Shown: one piece after another, positions 40,375 to 48,490 of the stretch
How positions within the stretch are numbered: position 1 is the first letter of the stretch
Layout of the letters: each line of letters starts with the position of its first letter
Assembly (NCBI GenBank): GCA_019638515.1
Contig: JAHBTS010000001.1
Coordinates: 1 to 64,000, forward strand
Direction of reading: 5' to 3'
From: Chitinophagales bacterium
Lineage (GTDB): Bacteria; Bacteroidota; Bacteroidia; Chitinophagales; LD1
Length of the DNA: 64,000 bases
Made by a program: the position numbers and the translations under genes
The notes under the pieces: generated by a model
Databases searched by the model: none
The model's input: only the letters and a program-made list of their open reading frames with translations
Told to the model about the DNA's origin: nothing

Positions 40375-41480
40375 ACCCTAAGCCCCGCTCCAAAAGAATT
40401 TTATACATAGTTCAACATCGGCACAACCGTTCCGGAGGACAGCGTTTTAGGTGCGAACAATACATTCCGTACTTAAAAGATGCAGGCTTTGAATGCGAGT
40501 ACGCGCCCATTTTAATAGATGAACAAGAAGATATAGATTTCTATAAAAACAAAAATTACTTCAAGAAGTTGATATTGTTTTTAAAAGGTGCGTATCGCAG
40601 GTGGCAAGATGTGCAAAGGGCAAAAAATTTTGATGTGATTTTTATTTATCGTGAAGCATTCATGACCGGCACTACACTTTTTGAGCGAATGCTTAAGCGA
40701 AGCGGAGCCAAAGTAGTGTTCGATTTCGATGACGCAATTTGGAATTTTGATGTGTCGGCAGGCAATAAAAATTTAGGTTGGTTAAAGCGCCCGCAAAAGG
40801 TAAACGAAATTATGGCAATGGCAGATTTAATACTTGCAGGCAGTAGCCATTTAGCAGCACACGCACAGCAATATAATAGCCGCGTTCAGGTAATTCCATC
40901 TACATTAGACATGGAAAAATATACTGTTGCATCCAAGTGCGAAAATAAGCAAGCGCCAATAGTAATTGGCTGGTGTGGCAGCATTACCACTTTAAAGCAT
41001 TTTGAAATAATCCTTCCGGTTTATAGCAAATTGAAGCAAAAGTTTGGAAGCCGTATTGCATTTGCCTTATACGGTTTGCCCGGTTATATAAACGAAGCTC
41101 TTGAAATACGCAGTGTAGATTTTTCTCCCGAAACAGAAGTGCCGTTTATTTCCTCGTTTGATATTGGCGTAATGCCTCTGCCCGACAATGAATGGACACG
41201 CGGCAAATGCGGTATGAAGGGATTGCAATACATGTCGCTAGGTATTCCTGCGGTAATGCAAGCCGTGGGCGCTAATTGCGATATTATTACAGATGGAGAG
41301 AATGGCTATTTGGCAACCACCGAAGCAGAATGGATAGAAAAAATATCGTTGTTGATTGAAAAGCCCGAACTGCGACAGCAACTAGGCGCCAATGGAAGAA
41401 AAACCATAGAGGCGCATTACTCGGCACAAGCCATTAGGCACAAATATGTACAATTGTTTCAGGAGTTGGTTACATGCTAA
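40371..41480 (+). CDS. Glycosyltransferase, GT-B fold (family 4-like)
   Basis: A 369-residue GT-B enzyme. The N-terminal half begins KRILYIVQHRHNRSGGQRFRCEQ and holds the acceptor-side domain, including VVFDFDDAIWN. The C-terminal half shows IVIGWCGSITTLKHFEII, the donor-binding region with FDIGVMPLPDNEWTRGKCGMKGLQYMS and the typical end LGANGRKTIEAHYS. The start at 40371 overlaps the radical SAM stop codon; the frame is open upstream, but only within that gene. No membrane helix is seen. It converges with fabG two bases past its stop. Confidence 0.87.
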   Translation: MNPKPRSKRILYIVQHRHNRSGGQRFRCEQYIPYLKDAGFECEYAPILIDEQEDIDFYKNKNYFKKLILFLKGAYRRWQDVQRAKNFDVIFIYREAFMTGTTLFERMLKRSGAKVVFDFDDAIWNFDVSAGNKNLGWLKRPQKVNEIMAMADLILAGSSHLAAHAQQYNSRVQVIPSTLDMEKYTVASKCENKQAPIVIGWCGSITTLKHFEIILPVYSKLKQKFGSRIAFALYGLPGYINEALEIRSVDFSPETEVPFISSFDIGVMPLPDNEWTRGKCGMKGLQYMSLGIPAVMQAVGANCDIITDGENGYLATTEAEWIEKISLLIEKPELRQQLGANGRKTIEAHYSAQAIRHKYVQLFQELVTC

Positions 41481-41481
41481 A

Positions 41482-42210
41482 CTAAGTATGTAATCCACCG
41501 TTGATGTTTATTACTTCGCCTGTAATGTAGCTCGATGCTTTTGATGCTAAGAATCCTACTACTTCTGCTACTTCTTCGGCCTCGCCAAAACGTTTCATAG
41601 GAATGATTTGTTGGTATTGAGCTTCGTTAATATCTTCGGTCATTTCTGTTTTTATGAAACCCGGAGCCACACAATTTACGGTAACGCCTCTACGAGCCAC
41701 TTCTTGCGCCAATGCTTTGGTAGCGCCAATTACAGCCGCCTTCGATGCCGAATAATTTACCTGCCCTGCCATACCTTTTACACCCGAAAGTGAAACCACA
41801 TTCACTATTCTTCCGAATTTTTTAAACATCATAGACGGCAGTACCAGTTTGGTGATATAAAAGAAGGAGTCGAGGTTGGTGTGTAACACTTCTTCCCAAT
41901 CGCTATCAGGCATCATAAGCATAAGGTTGTCCTTCCTAATGCCGGCATTGTTTACTAAAATTTCGAGCGGTTTATCCTTGTTATTTTCTATCCATCCGCC
42001 TAAAACAGTTTGTATGGCATGTTTATCGGCCACATCAAATTTAAGCAGTTCGGCAGTGCCACCGGCTGCTTCTACTAGTGCGGCTGTTTTTTGTGCCTCG
42101 GCATCATTGCTTCGGTAGTTAATTACTACGTGGTTGCCCTGAGCTGCCAATTGAATGCTTACTGCGCGTCCTATACCTCTAGAGCCTCCTGTTACTAATG
42201 CAAATTTCAT
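41482..42210 (-). CDS. fabG: 3-oxoacyl-ACP reductase (short-chain dehydrogenase)
   Basis: A 242-residue Rossmann-fold reductase. The cofactor motif is GGSRGIG near the N-terminus, NNAG at 87-90, and the catalytic residues are Ser140, Tyr153 and Lys157 (YSASK). The C-terminal GFLASKASSYITGEVININGG is characteristic of FabG, so fatty-acid reduction is the best call, although the SDR family is broad. The frame is open 12 codons upstream, but MKFALVTGGSRG is the natural start. Confidence 0.88.
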   Translation of the reverse strand: MKFALVTGGSRGIGRAVSIQLAAQGNHVVINYRSNDAEAQKTAALVEAAGGTAELLKFDVADKHAIQTVLGGWIENNKDKPLEILVNNAGIRKDNLMLMMPDSDWEEVLHTNLDSFFYITKLVLPSMMFKKFGRIVNVVSLSGVKGMAGQVNYSASKAAVIGATKALAQEVARRGVTVNCVAPGFIKTEMTEDINEAQYQQIIPMKRFGEAEEVAEVVGFLASKASSYITGEVININGGLHT

Positions 42211-42544
42211 GTGTAAGGTGTTTTTTCTATTGCCGCAAATAAACAAAAATCAATATAGCCGACTAAGGTACATGCAAAATCGCATAAGCAATGCAATGGA
42301 AGATTCGGGTAGAGGCGAGCCGGAGAGTGTTAAAGTATGAACTCTTGGGTGTGGTTCATTTTGTGTGGAAATTTTTGGAAAATATAGCTAAAACAAAGGC
42401 CTGTAAGGAGTTTTAATGAATTGAGGTGCCTAAAGAACAACAAACGGATTTTCTTAAAAATTTGGATGTGTCGCAAAAACAAATAGTTTTGGCACTCCTT
42501 ATTTAAAAAGTTTAATTTATTTAATAACCAAAACAAATACTGTC
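42211..42544. other. Intergenic region, 334 bases
   Basis: This lies between divergent fabG and exbB. I see no coding sequence. It contains the full consensus promoter for the ExbB operon near its right end (42461-42491). The fabG side has only a partial -7 match (GCAAATAAA on the plus strand near 42235). Confidence 0.6.
42461..42491 (+). promoter_or_regulatory. Consensus Bacteroidota promoter for the ExbB-TonB operon
   Basis: TTTG at 42461-42464, a spacer of exactly 19 bases and TAGTTTTG at 42484-42491: both elements match the -33/-7 consensus. The ExbB start is 53 bases downstream. Confidence 0.65.
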
Positions 42545-43363
42545 ATGGCTCAGGCTAACGCAGCGCAACCAAAGAAATCGGGAAATTTTCCAATGGGTAT
42601 TGTGGTAATTGTTACCGCATTAATTGTTTCAGAACTTATCTTCCACTTTGTGTTTGGAGATGTAAAACACTTCTTGGACGAAACGCGCCACGAACCTAAA
42701 CCCGGAGATTATTTCGGGATTATCTACAAAGGTGGTTTCATAGTTCCTTTCTTAATGACAATGGCAATAACTGTACTTGCTTTTGGCGTAGAGCGTTTTA
42801 TTACTATCAATAAAGCAAACGGAACCGGCTCATTGGAGGCGTTTTTGCAGAAAGTAAAACATAATTTAGCTACAAACAATATAAGCGCTGCAAAAGCAGA
42901 GTGCAATAAACAAAAAGGCTCTGTTGCCAATGTAGTATTGGCCGGCTTAAACAAGTACGAGGAAATGGAGAAAAATACTGACTTGGAAGAAGAGAAAAAA
43001 ATTCTTGCAATCAGTAAAGAAGTAGAAGAAGCTACTGCATTAGAGTTGCCTTCTTTAGAGAAAAATCTTCCAATCTTAGCAACTATTGCATCGGTAGCTA
43101 CACTCGTTGCGTTGTTAGGAACGGTAATTGGTATGATTAAAGCGTTCGCTGCTCTTGCTACATCAGGAACTCCGGATCCGGGCGCGTTGGCATCAGGTAT
43201 TTCTGAGGCGTTGATCAATACCGCTATCGGTATCGGAACTTCTGCATTTGCTATCATTTTCTACAACATCTTTACCAGTATGATCGATAAGCTTACTTAC
43301 GGTATTGATGAAATCGGTTTCTCGATAGCACAATCTTTTGCTTCAGGCAAACACGGTAAATAA
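42545..43363 (+). CDS. exbB: ExbB/TolQ family proton channel
   Basis: A 272-residue inner-membrane protein of the MotA/TolQ/ExbB family. It has hydrophobic segments at about residues 15-35, 62-82, 177-200 and 220-245. The conserved ExbB core is LPILATIASVATLVALLGTVIGMIKAF followed by ISEALINTAIGIGTSAFAII. It forms the stator with the two ExbD proteins encoded next and energises TonB. The N-terminal extra segment is usual in Bacteroidota. It is first in a four-gene operon with a consensus promoter. Confidence 0.92.
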   Translation: MAQANAAQPKKSGNFPMGIVVIVTALIVSELIFHFVFGDVKHFLDETRHEPKPGDYFGIIYKGGFIVPFLMTMAITVLAFGVERFITINKANGTGSLEAFLQKVKHNLATNNISAAKAECNKQKGSVANVVLAGLNKYEEMEKNTDLEEEKKILAISKEVEEATALELPSLEKNLPILATIASVATLVALLGTVIGMIKAFAALATSGTPDPGALASGISEALINTAIGIGTSAFAIIFYNIFTSMIDKLTYGIDEIGFSIAQSFASGKHGK

Positions 43364-43390
43364 TTTTTTAAACCTAAAAAGCATTCAACG

Positions 43391-44026
43391 ATGCCAAAGG
43401 TTAAAGTTCCTCGCAAGAGTACTATTGTAGATATGACCGCCATGTGCGATGTATCGTTTCTACTCCTTACTTTCTTTATCTTAACGGCAAAATTCCGTCC
43501 GGATCAAGCTGTGGTAATAGATATGCCTTCTTCTCGTTCAAACATTAAAGTAGAAGATGCCATTTTTGTTACGGTAGATAAAGATGGGAAAGCTTATTGG
43601 AGTACCAACAGCGGCTCCGTTCGCTACGAAGCAATCAACAATATGATTGAAAAGTATGGCGAAAAATATCCTAACTTGAAGAACCTTACAGAAGAGCAGA
43701 AAAAGCAATTTTCGCTCATGGACATGTTTGGTACGCCAATTGAGGACTTGCCGCGTGTACTTAGTTTAAGTGGAGTACAGTACAATGACTACAAAAAGAA
43801 ACTGCCCGGTATTCCAACAGACTCTATTCACAACCAATTAGGCGATTGGATTATGGCTGCACGCTATGCCAATCCTAAGATGCGCATTGCCATAAAGGGT
43901 GATAAGTTCACCAATATAAAGGCAGTACAGCGGGTGATAGAAATTTTTAAAGAAAAAGAAGTATATCGTTTTAACTTAATCACCAACCTTTCAAAAGGAG
44001 GCGAAGAAGCAAAAGCGGAGGAATAA
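43391..44026 (+). CDS. exbD: ExbD family biopolymer transport protein (first copy)
   Basis: A 211-residue single-span protein. The helix begins VDMTAMCDVSFLLLTFFIL with the proton-carrying Asp20. A periplasmic domain follows, longer than E. coli ExbD (about 140 residues). It lies 27 bases after exbB. It differs clearly from the second ExbD at 44059, so the stator probably uses two different ExbD chains or the operon serves two partners. Confidence 0.9.
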   Translation: MPKVKVPRKSTIVDMTAMCDVSFLLLTFFILTAKFRPDQAVVIDMPSSRSNIKVEDAIFVTVDKDGKAYWSTNSGSVRYEAINNMIEKYGEKYPNLKNLTEEQKKQFSLMDMFGTPIEDLPRVLSLSGVQYNDYKKKLPGIPTDSIHNQLGDWIMAARYANPKMRIAIKGDKFTNIKAVQRVIEIFKEKEVYRFNLITNLSKGGEEAKAEE

Positions 44027-44058
44027 AAATTATTCAATAAAAAAGGAGAAGTTGCGTT

Positions 44059-44646
44059 ATGGCTCAAATGGATACCGCAGATAGTGGCGGAAAAGACGGG
44101 AAAAAGCGGAGTAAGAAGATGTCCACAAGGGTGGACTTAACACCAATGGTGGACTTAGCGTTTTTGTTGATTTCGTTCTTTATGCTTACTACCACGCTCA
44201 ACAAACCTCAGGCTATGGAACTAAACATGCCTAAAAAGGTAAATGAGCCCGAAGAACAAACCGATGTAGCAGATTGCCAAGTAATGAATATATTACTGGA
44301 TACTTTAGATCAGGTTTGGTATTATGAAGGTCTTTCGGTAGCTGGCTTGCAAAAAACAACCTTTGCCGGAGATGGTGGTATTAGAAATGAGATTTTGAAA
44401 AAGCAAAAGGAATTAGCCAAGAGCGGTGCTTGTGTTTATCCGGCAGGCAATAAAAGAGCAGGGCAACCACGCGATTTTATTGTACTTATTAAAATGATGA
44501 AAGGTGCTCGCTACAACAATATGGTTGGAATCTTAGATGAAATGGATATTACCGGAACTAAAATTTATGCTATTCAAGAACCAGATCCAATTGAAGTGGA
44601 AGCGGTAGAGAATGGCGGGTCGGTAAAATCATTTGCTCAGGAATAA
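44059..44646 (+). CDS. exbD: ExbD family biopolymer transport protein (second copy)
   Basis: A 195-residue ExbD-type protein. The helix is VDLTPMVDLAFLLISFFML with the proton-carrying Asp32, preceded by a Lys-rich cytoplasmic tail (GKKRSKK). The periplasmic part contains Cys and differs from the first ExbD. A recognisable Shine-Dalgarno-like AAGGAGAAG lies about 10 bases before the ATG, which is uncommon in this window. TonB follows 53 bases later. Confidence 0.9.
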   Translation: MAQMDTADSGGKDGKKRSKKMSTRVDLTPMVDLAFLLISFFMLTTTLNKPQAMELNMPKKVNEPEEQTDVADCQVMNILLDTLDQVWYYEGLSVAGLQKTTFAGDGGIRNEILKKQKELAKSGACVYPAGNKRAGQPRDFIVLIKMMKGARYNNMVGILDEMDITGTKIYAIQEPDPIEVEAVENGGSVKSFAQE

Positions 44647-44699
44647 ATTTGTGGAAATTAAACAGTGGTGCATCATAAAATAAACGCGTAACAAAAGCT

Positions 44700-45512
44700 A
44701 TGCAAGCAACACAGAAAGATTATTTGAATTGGAGTTTTGACGACATCGTATTTGACGATAGAAATAAAGCATACGGTGCGTATGAACTCAGAAAAATACA
44801 ACCAAAGAATTCCGGAGTGGGATTGCTTTTGGCTTTGATATTTTTCGTTGCTCTTATTGTAGCCAGCCAAGTAGATTGGTCTTTTTTAGGCTCAAAGGCA
44901 AATGAAGAAGAAACGGTAGAAACTGTGGTAACGCTCTCTGAGCCACCACCGTTAGATGAAAAAGCTCCACCGCCACCGCCACCACCGCCACCGCCACCGC
45001 CACAGCGCCCAACAGTGCGTTTTGTGGAGATGATTGTGAAAAAACAAGAGGAGGTGCGCCAGCAAGAAGAAGAGCCTGTGAAAATTGAGGATATCAAAGA
45101 AGCAGAGATTGCTACTAAAACACAGGAAGGTGATGCCAATGCTGAACCAACCATAAATGAACCTGTGGTGATAGACGCTCCGGTGGTAAAAGAGCCGGAA
45201 ATTTTTACTATCGTAGAGCAGCAGCCGGAGTTTCCCGGAGGTGAGCAAGCACTCTACAAATATCTGCGCGATAACATCCAATATCCCAATATGGAGCGCG
45301 ATAACGATATTCAAGGTAAGGTTATTGTAGCATTTGTAGTGTGGGACGATGGCAGTATTCGCCAAGTGGAAGTAAAGAAAGGTGTTAGCCCCGGATTAGA
45401 TCGCGAAGCAAAGCGTGTAATAGAGGGTATGCCTAAATGGAAAGCTGGAAAACAACAGGGTAAGTCTGTACCTTGCCGCTATGTGGTTCCGGTAGTGTTT
45501 AGATTACAGTAA
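44700..45512 (+). CDS. tonB: Energy transducer TonB
   Basis: A 270-residue TonB. After a cytoplasmic tail of about 40 residues there is one helix (GVGLLLALIFFVALIVAS), a 12-Pro stretch at about residues 91-102, a Glu/Lys-rich periplasmic linker, and the C-terminal TonB domain from about 175 (FPGGEQALYKYL to VPCRYVVPVVFRLQ, with GKVIVAFVVWDDGS). It conveys proton-motive force from ExbBD to outer-membrane receptors. The next gene encodes a receptor-like barrel. A terminator follows. Confidence 0.93.
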   Translation: MQATQKDYLNWSFDDIVFDDRNKAYGAYELRKIQPKNSGVGLLLALIFFVALIVASQVDWSFLGSKANEEETVETVVTLSEPPPLDEKAPPPPPPPPPPPPQRPTVRFVEMIVKKQEEVRQQEEEPVKIEDIKEAEIATKTQEGDANAEPTINEPVVIDAPVVKEPEIFTIVEQQPEFPGGEQALYKYLRDNIQYPNMERDNDIQGKVIVAFVVWDDGSIRQVEVKKGVSPGLDREAKRVIEGMPKWKAGKQQGKSVPCRYVVPVVFRLQ

Positions 45513-45535
45513 TACACTCATAAATTAGTTACGTA

Positions 45536-45564
45536 AAGCCATCTCAGTTGAGGTGGCTTTTTTG
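45536..45564 (+). terminator. Rho-independent terminator of the ExbB-TonB operon
   Basis: AAGCCATCTCA and TGAGGTGGCTT form an 11 base-pair stem (one G-T pair) with a two-base nominal loop (four to six when the closing pairs open), followed by TTTTTTG. Confidence 0.85.
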
Positions 45565-45634
45565 TTGTTATCATATTCACATATTTTCGATATTGGCTAA
45601 ATTGTATAAACATATTTTCACCCAAATTTTTTGA

Positions 45635-48442
45635 GTGAGGTATCTTTATTTGTTATTGAGCATATTAAGTGTGCCGGAGCTGAGCGCACAGGTGAAAATT
45701 AGTGGTTCGGTTATTGACAAAGCAGATAAGTCTGAACTTGCAGGAGTTGGAATTCTACTTCTTTCGGCAAAGGATTCTACTTTTATTAAAGGTACGGCTA
45801 CCAATGAGCATGGTAAGTTTGAAATTACATCAGCTTCAGGCAAGTACTTACTTAAGTTTACTTTTTTAAGCTATAAAGCCAATGTAATACCATTGGAGAT
45901 AAAAAAAGAAGATATAGTACTGCCCGTTGTTTCTTTAGCAGAAGATGTAAAAGAATTGAAAGGTGTGGTTATAGAGCAAACTGCAGTTCGTGCAACTCAA
46001 AAAGAAGATACAACTGAATTTAATTCTTCAGGATTTAAGACCAACCGTGATGCCTCTACGGAGGAACTAATTCAAAAAATGCCGGGCATTACAATAGAAA
46101 ATGGCACGGTAAAAGCTAAAGGCGAAGAGGTAAAGAAGGTATTGGTAGATGGTAAACCTTTTTTTGGTTCGGATCCCAGCACAGCATTGAAAAATTTACC
46201 GGCAGAAGCCGTAGATAAAATACAGGTGTATGATCAAATGAGCGATCAGAGCCGTTTTACGGGCTTTAATGATGGAAACGACCAACGCACTATAAACATC
46301 GTAACCAAACCCAATATGAATAATGGTGTGTTTGGTAAAGTTTATGGCGGTTATGGCTACCTGAACGCACACCGCTACAATGCAGGTGCTAATGTGAATT
46401 GGTTTAATGGCAACCGCAGAGTGTCGGTACTTGCTATGAGCAACAATATTAATCAGCAAAATTTTTCAATAGATGATTTAATGGGGCTTTCAGGAAACAG
46501 TGGTGGTGGAGGTATGGGTAGAATGCGCATGATGGGCGGTGGGTCGCGCCCTCCAATGGGTGGAAATTCAACCATCAGTAATTTTATGGTGGGGCAGCAA
46601 AGCGGTATTTCTACTGCCCATGCCGTAGGTATCAATTACAGCGACCAATGGAGCAATAAAGTAAAAGTTACGGGGAGCTACTTCTTTAACTTAACGGATA
46701 ACAGTAACAGCAGCGAAACCGATAGGCAGTATTTTTCAAGTGGCGAAACTTCTACTCGATATAAAGAAACTGCCAGTGCCACTACACGAAACATAAACCA
46801 CCGTTTTAATTTTAAGTTTGAATATGCCATAGATTCAAACAATTCACTTTTTATTACACCTAAGTTGAGTGTGCAGCAGTATAACCAAAAGAGTACCACA
46901 GTAGGCGTAAATACACTTTTAAATGGTGGTGAAATAAGTTCGCTTTCGAGTAAATATACTTCGAGCAATTTGGGCTATAATGCTTCGCTTAATACATTGT
47001 TTCAGCATAAATTCTTAAAGAAAGGGCGAACCTTTTCAATAGATATAACCGGAGGTGTAAATAATAGTAATGGACAATCTTCGCTTCATTCCGAAAATGG
47101 ATTTTCATTATTGCAAGATACGATGGAGTTGAATCAACAATCGGATAACGGAGTGCAAAATTACTCCGGCTCGGCAATAGTTTCTTATACGGAGCCAATT
47201 ACAGAATTGAGCTTAATGCAGTTTAGTTATGCTCCATCTTATACATGGAGCAAGCGCGATAAGAATACATACGATAGCGATACGCTTACCGGTGATTATA
47301 CACAGCGCAACTACCAACTTTCGAACTATTTTGAAAATGCATACATGACACAGAGGGCAGGCTTTGCCTATCGGCTGAGAAGTAAAAGTGATGCTATTAA
47401 CTTTAGTGCAGGTGCCGATGTTCAATATGCACTTTTAACCGGAGCACAAACGTTTCCAACAGAAAGTAATGTGCGCAAATCCTTTAATAATGTATTGCCT
47501 AATGCTTCATTCAAATATAGCTTTAGTAAACAGGGAAGCATCCGTATAAATTACACAAGCTCTACCACACCGCCAAGTATTACGCAAATGCAGAGTGTAA
47601 TAGATAACAGCAATCCGTTGTTTATTAGTATAGGTAATCCATTGTTGAAACAAGATTACAAACACAGTATCAATGTGCGATTCAATAATATTGATGCTGC
47701 TACCATGCGCATGTTTTTTGGATTTGTTTCCTTTACTTACACTCAAAATTATATTGGCAACTCTACCACCATTGCACTAAAAGATACAATGCTGCAAAAT
47801 AATGTGTTGGTGAATGCAGGTGCGCAACTTACAAAGCCAATAAATCTTTCAAACAGTATTAACCTGCGTAGTTTTTTTGGATATGGTTTGCCAATAAAAC
47901 CGATAAAGTGCAATATGAATTTTCATGCAGGAGTTACTTACAGCCGCACTCCAAGTCTCATCAATGGTGTCCAAAATTTATCTAACACCGTAAATGTGGC
48001 GGGTGGTTTAGTATTGGCAAGTAATATCAACGAGAATATAGATTTTACAATTCATTATATGGGCAATTACAATATAGTGAAGAACAGCCTAAATAAGCAG
48101 CAGAACAATAACTATTATTTCCATAATGCCGATGTGCGGTTTAATTGGAATTTTTGGAAAGGGTTTGTGTTTAATACCACTTTGAACAATACATTGTATG
48201 CGGGTGTGGCTCAAGGCTTTAATCAAAATTTCTTTTTGTGGAATGCATCATTGGCGTATAAGTTCTTGAAAGATCGCTCGCTGGAAGTAAAGGCAAGCGT
48301 ATTTGATATTTTAGGGCAGAACAATAGTATTTCGCGCACTGTAAACGAAACGTATATGGAAGATGTGCGCACACAAGTATTGCAGCGTTATGTAATGCTT
48401 ACAATTACTTACAATCTGCGCTATTTTAAGAAGGCTTCTTAA
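45635..48442 (+). CDS. TonB-dependent-receptor-like outer-membrane barrel
   Basis: A 935-residue outer-membrane protein. A signal peptide (residues 1-19, ending LSAQ) is followed by a carboxypeptidase-regulatory-like beta-sandwich (ISGSVIDKADKSELAGVGILL), a plug domain (ELIQKMPGITIENGTVKAKGEEVKKV-type, then LPAEAVDKIQVYDQ) and a large beta-barrel of the OMP_b-brl_3 group. A Gly/Met-rich stretch (about residues 288-312) is unusual. There is no clear TonB box, which fits this receptor-related group. The start codon is GTG; no ATG lies near the leader. It follows the TonB operon but has its own start and terminator. The ligand is unknown. Confidence 0.87.
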   Translation: MRYLYLLLSILSVPELSAQVKISGSVIDKADKSELAGVGILLLSAKDSTFIKGTATNEHGKFEITSASGKYLLKFTFLSYKANVIPLEIKKEDIVLPVVSLAEDVKELKGVVIEQTAVRATQKEDTTEFNSSGFKTNRDASTEELIQKMPGITIENGTVKAKGEEVKKVLVDGKPFFGSDPSTALKNLPAEAVDKIQVYDQMSDQSRFTGFNDGNDQRTINIVTKPNMNNGVFGKVYGGYGYLNAHRYNAGANVNWFNGNRRVSVLAMSNNINQQNFSIDDLMGLSGNSGGGGMGRMRMMGGGSRPPMGGNSTISNFMVGQQSGISTAHAVGINYSDQWSNKVKVTGSYFFNLTDNSNSSETDRQYFSSGETSTRYKETASATTRNINHRFNFKFEYAIDSNNSLFITPKLSVQQYNQKSTTVGVNTLLNGGEISSLSSKYTSSNLGYNASLNTLFQHKFLKKGRTFSIDITGGVNNSNGQSSLHSENGFSLLQDTMELNQQSDNGVQNYSGSAIVSYTEPITELSLMQFSYAPSYTWSKRDKNTYDSDTLTGDYTQRNYQLSNYFENAYMTQRAGFAYRLRSKSDAINFSAGADVQYALLTGAQTFPTESNVRKSFNNVLPNASFKYSFSKQGSIRINYTSSTTPPSITQMQSVIDNSNPLFISIGNPLLKQDYKHSINVRFNNIDAATMRMFFGFVSFTYTQNYIGNSTTIALKDTMLQNNVLVNAGAQLTKPINLSNSINLRSFFGYGLPIKPIKCNMNFHAGVTYSRTPSLINGVQNLSNTVNVAGGLVLASNINENIDFTIHYMGNYNIVKNSLNKQQNNNYYFHNADVRFNWNFWKGFVFNTTLNNTLYAGVAQGFNQNFFLWNASLAYKFLKDRSLEVKASVFDILGQNNSISRTVNETYMEDVRTQVLQRYVMLTITYNLRYFKKAS

Positions 48443-48450
48443 TGGTATAA

Positions 48451-48486
48451 CGCAGCAGTATTACTAAAGAATACTGCTGCGTTTTT
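48451..48486 (+). terminator. Rho-independent terminator
   Basis: CGCAGCAGTATT and AATACTGCTGCG form a perfect 12 base-pair stem with a seven-base loop, followed by TTTTTG. It ends the receptor-like gene transcript. Confidence 0.92.
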
Positions 48487-48490
48487 GTGT

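Noticed and set aside
44720-45365. Minus-strand Gly/Arg/Trp-rich open frames
   Set aside because: They are antisense to the TonB proline stretch (CCA/CCG codons) and contain no plausible domain.
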